This document shows positions 6,154 to 6,275 of a stretch of 6,275 bases of DNA, one piece after another. Each line of letters opens with the position of its first letter. The stretch's first letter is position 1. Both the position numbers and the translations under genes were made by a program. Origin of the DNA: Candidatus Bandiella numerosa (lineage in GTDB: Bacteria > Pseudomonadota > Alphaproteobacteria > Rickettsiales > Midichloriaceae); contig NZ_JAJBJD010000053.1 in assembly GCF_021811875.1 (NCBI RefSeq), positions 1 through 6,275 on the forward strand, in the 5' to 3' direction. Under the pieces are notes generated by a model that searched no databases, was not told the origin of the DNA, and saw only the letters and a list, made by a program, of their open reading frames with translations.

Positions 6154-6275
6154 TGGACTGAAAAATCAAGACAAAATTTTGAGAATTTTGCTTCCTATTA
6201 TTAAGCAGCATTTTTCAATGCCTCTAAATAAACATTCATGGGCTTTTTATAGCCAATGCTAGAATGAAATCTTTT
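6154..6275 (-). mobile_element. IS3-family insertion sequence, 3' end (runs off the window)
   Basis: The element edge is placed at TGGACTGAAAAATCAAG, starting at 6154. This resembles IS3-family terminal repeats, which begin TG and often contain ACTG. The transposase stop codon lies 47 bases inside this edge, a usual distance. The rest of the element, including its other terminal repeat and any target duplication, lies beyond the right edge, so the exact boundary is not proven. Confidence 0.65.
6201..6275 (-). CDS. IS3-family transposase OrfB, C-terminal fragment (partial)
   Basis: The last 24 codons and the stop of a gene entering from the right edge. The peptide contains FHSSIGYKKPMNVYL, matching the H-S-x-L/I-G-Y-x-x-P motif at the end of the DDE (rve) integrase domain of IS3-family transposases. 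It is incomplete only because of the window limit. Whether the full gene is intact cannot be told. Confidence 0.8.
   Translation of the reverse strand, partial: KRFHSSIGYKKPMNVYLEALKNAA

Overview
The window is AT-rich and looks like the maintenance region of a plasmid, or plasmid-like element, of a Gram-negative bacterium. A host-associated intracellular lineage such as the Rickettsiales, or a Legionella/Coxiella relative, is plausible. That guess rests on low GC, a patatin-like phospholipase next to plasmid genes, group II intron debris and an IS3-type insertion sequence. No feature fixes the taxon, and no rRNA, tRNA or other universal marker is present.

All five full-length genes lie on the minus strand, so they read from right to left. 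The right edge (6154-6275) is the 3' end of an IS3-family insertion sequence. Next to it, 5818-6153 is a non-coding, repeat-dense stretch with a probable parA promoter and an overlapping palindrome; it is a good candidate for the partition centromere. Then follow a small Walker-type ParA (5164-5817), an overlapping ribbon-helix-helix protein that is probably its DNA-binding partner (4899-5171), a fused zinc-finger/Toprim primase plus DnaB-type helicase (2970-4847), and an unassigned basic protein (1845-2966). The last gene ends inside four perfect 22-bp tandem repeats (1759-1846), which look like replication iterons. An AT-rich tract with a perfect 16-bp inverted repeat and a DnaA-box-like site (1644-1740) lies beside them.

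Beyond the presumed origin, 1391 to about 1604 on the plus strand resembles domain I of a bacterial group II intron, but no reverse transcriptase and no domain V follow. A patatin-like phospholipase gene (110-1276) fills the left part. The first 109 bases hold no supportable gene.

The inferred logic is that ParA and the RHH protein segregate the replicon through the upstream repeats. The 373-aa protein would bind the iterons as initiator, and the primase-helicase would supply unwinding and priming. This recalls the division of labour in IncQ plasmids (initiator, helicase, primase), but with primase and helicase fused and with a partition module placed upstream, apparently in the same transcription unit. 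That arrangement is the most interesting thing in the window. Patatin could be a cargo or host-interaction enzyme.
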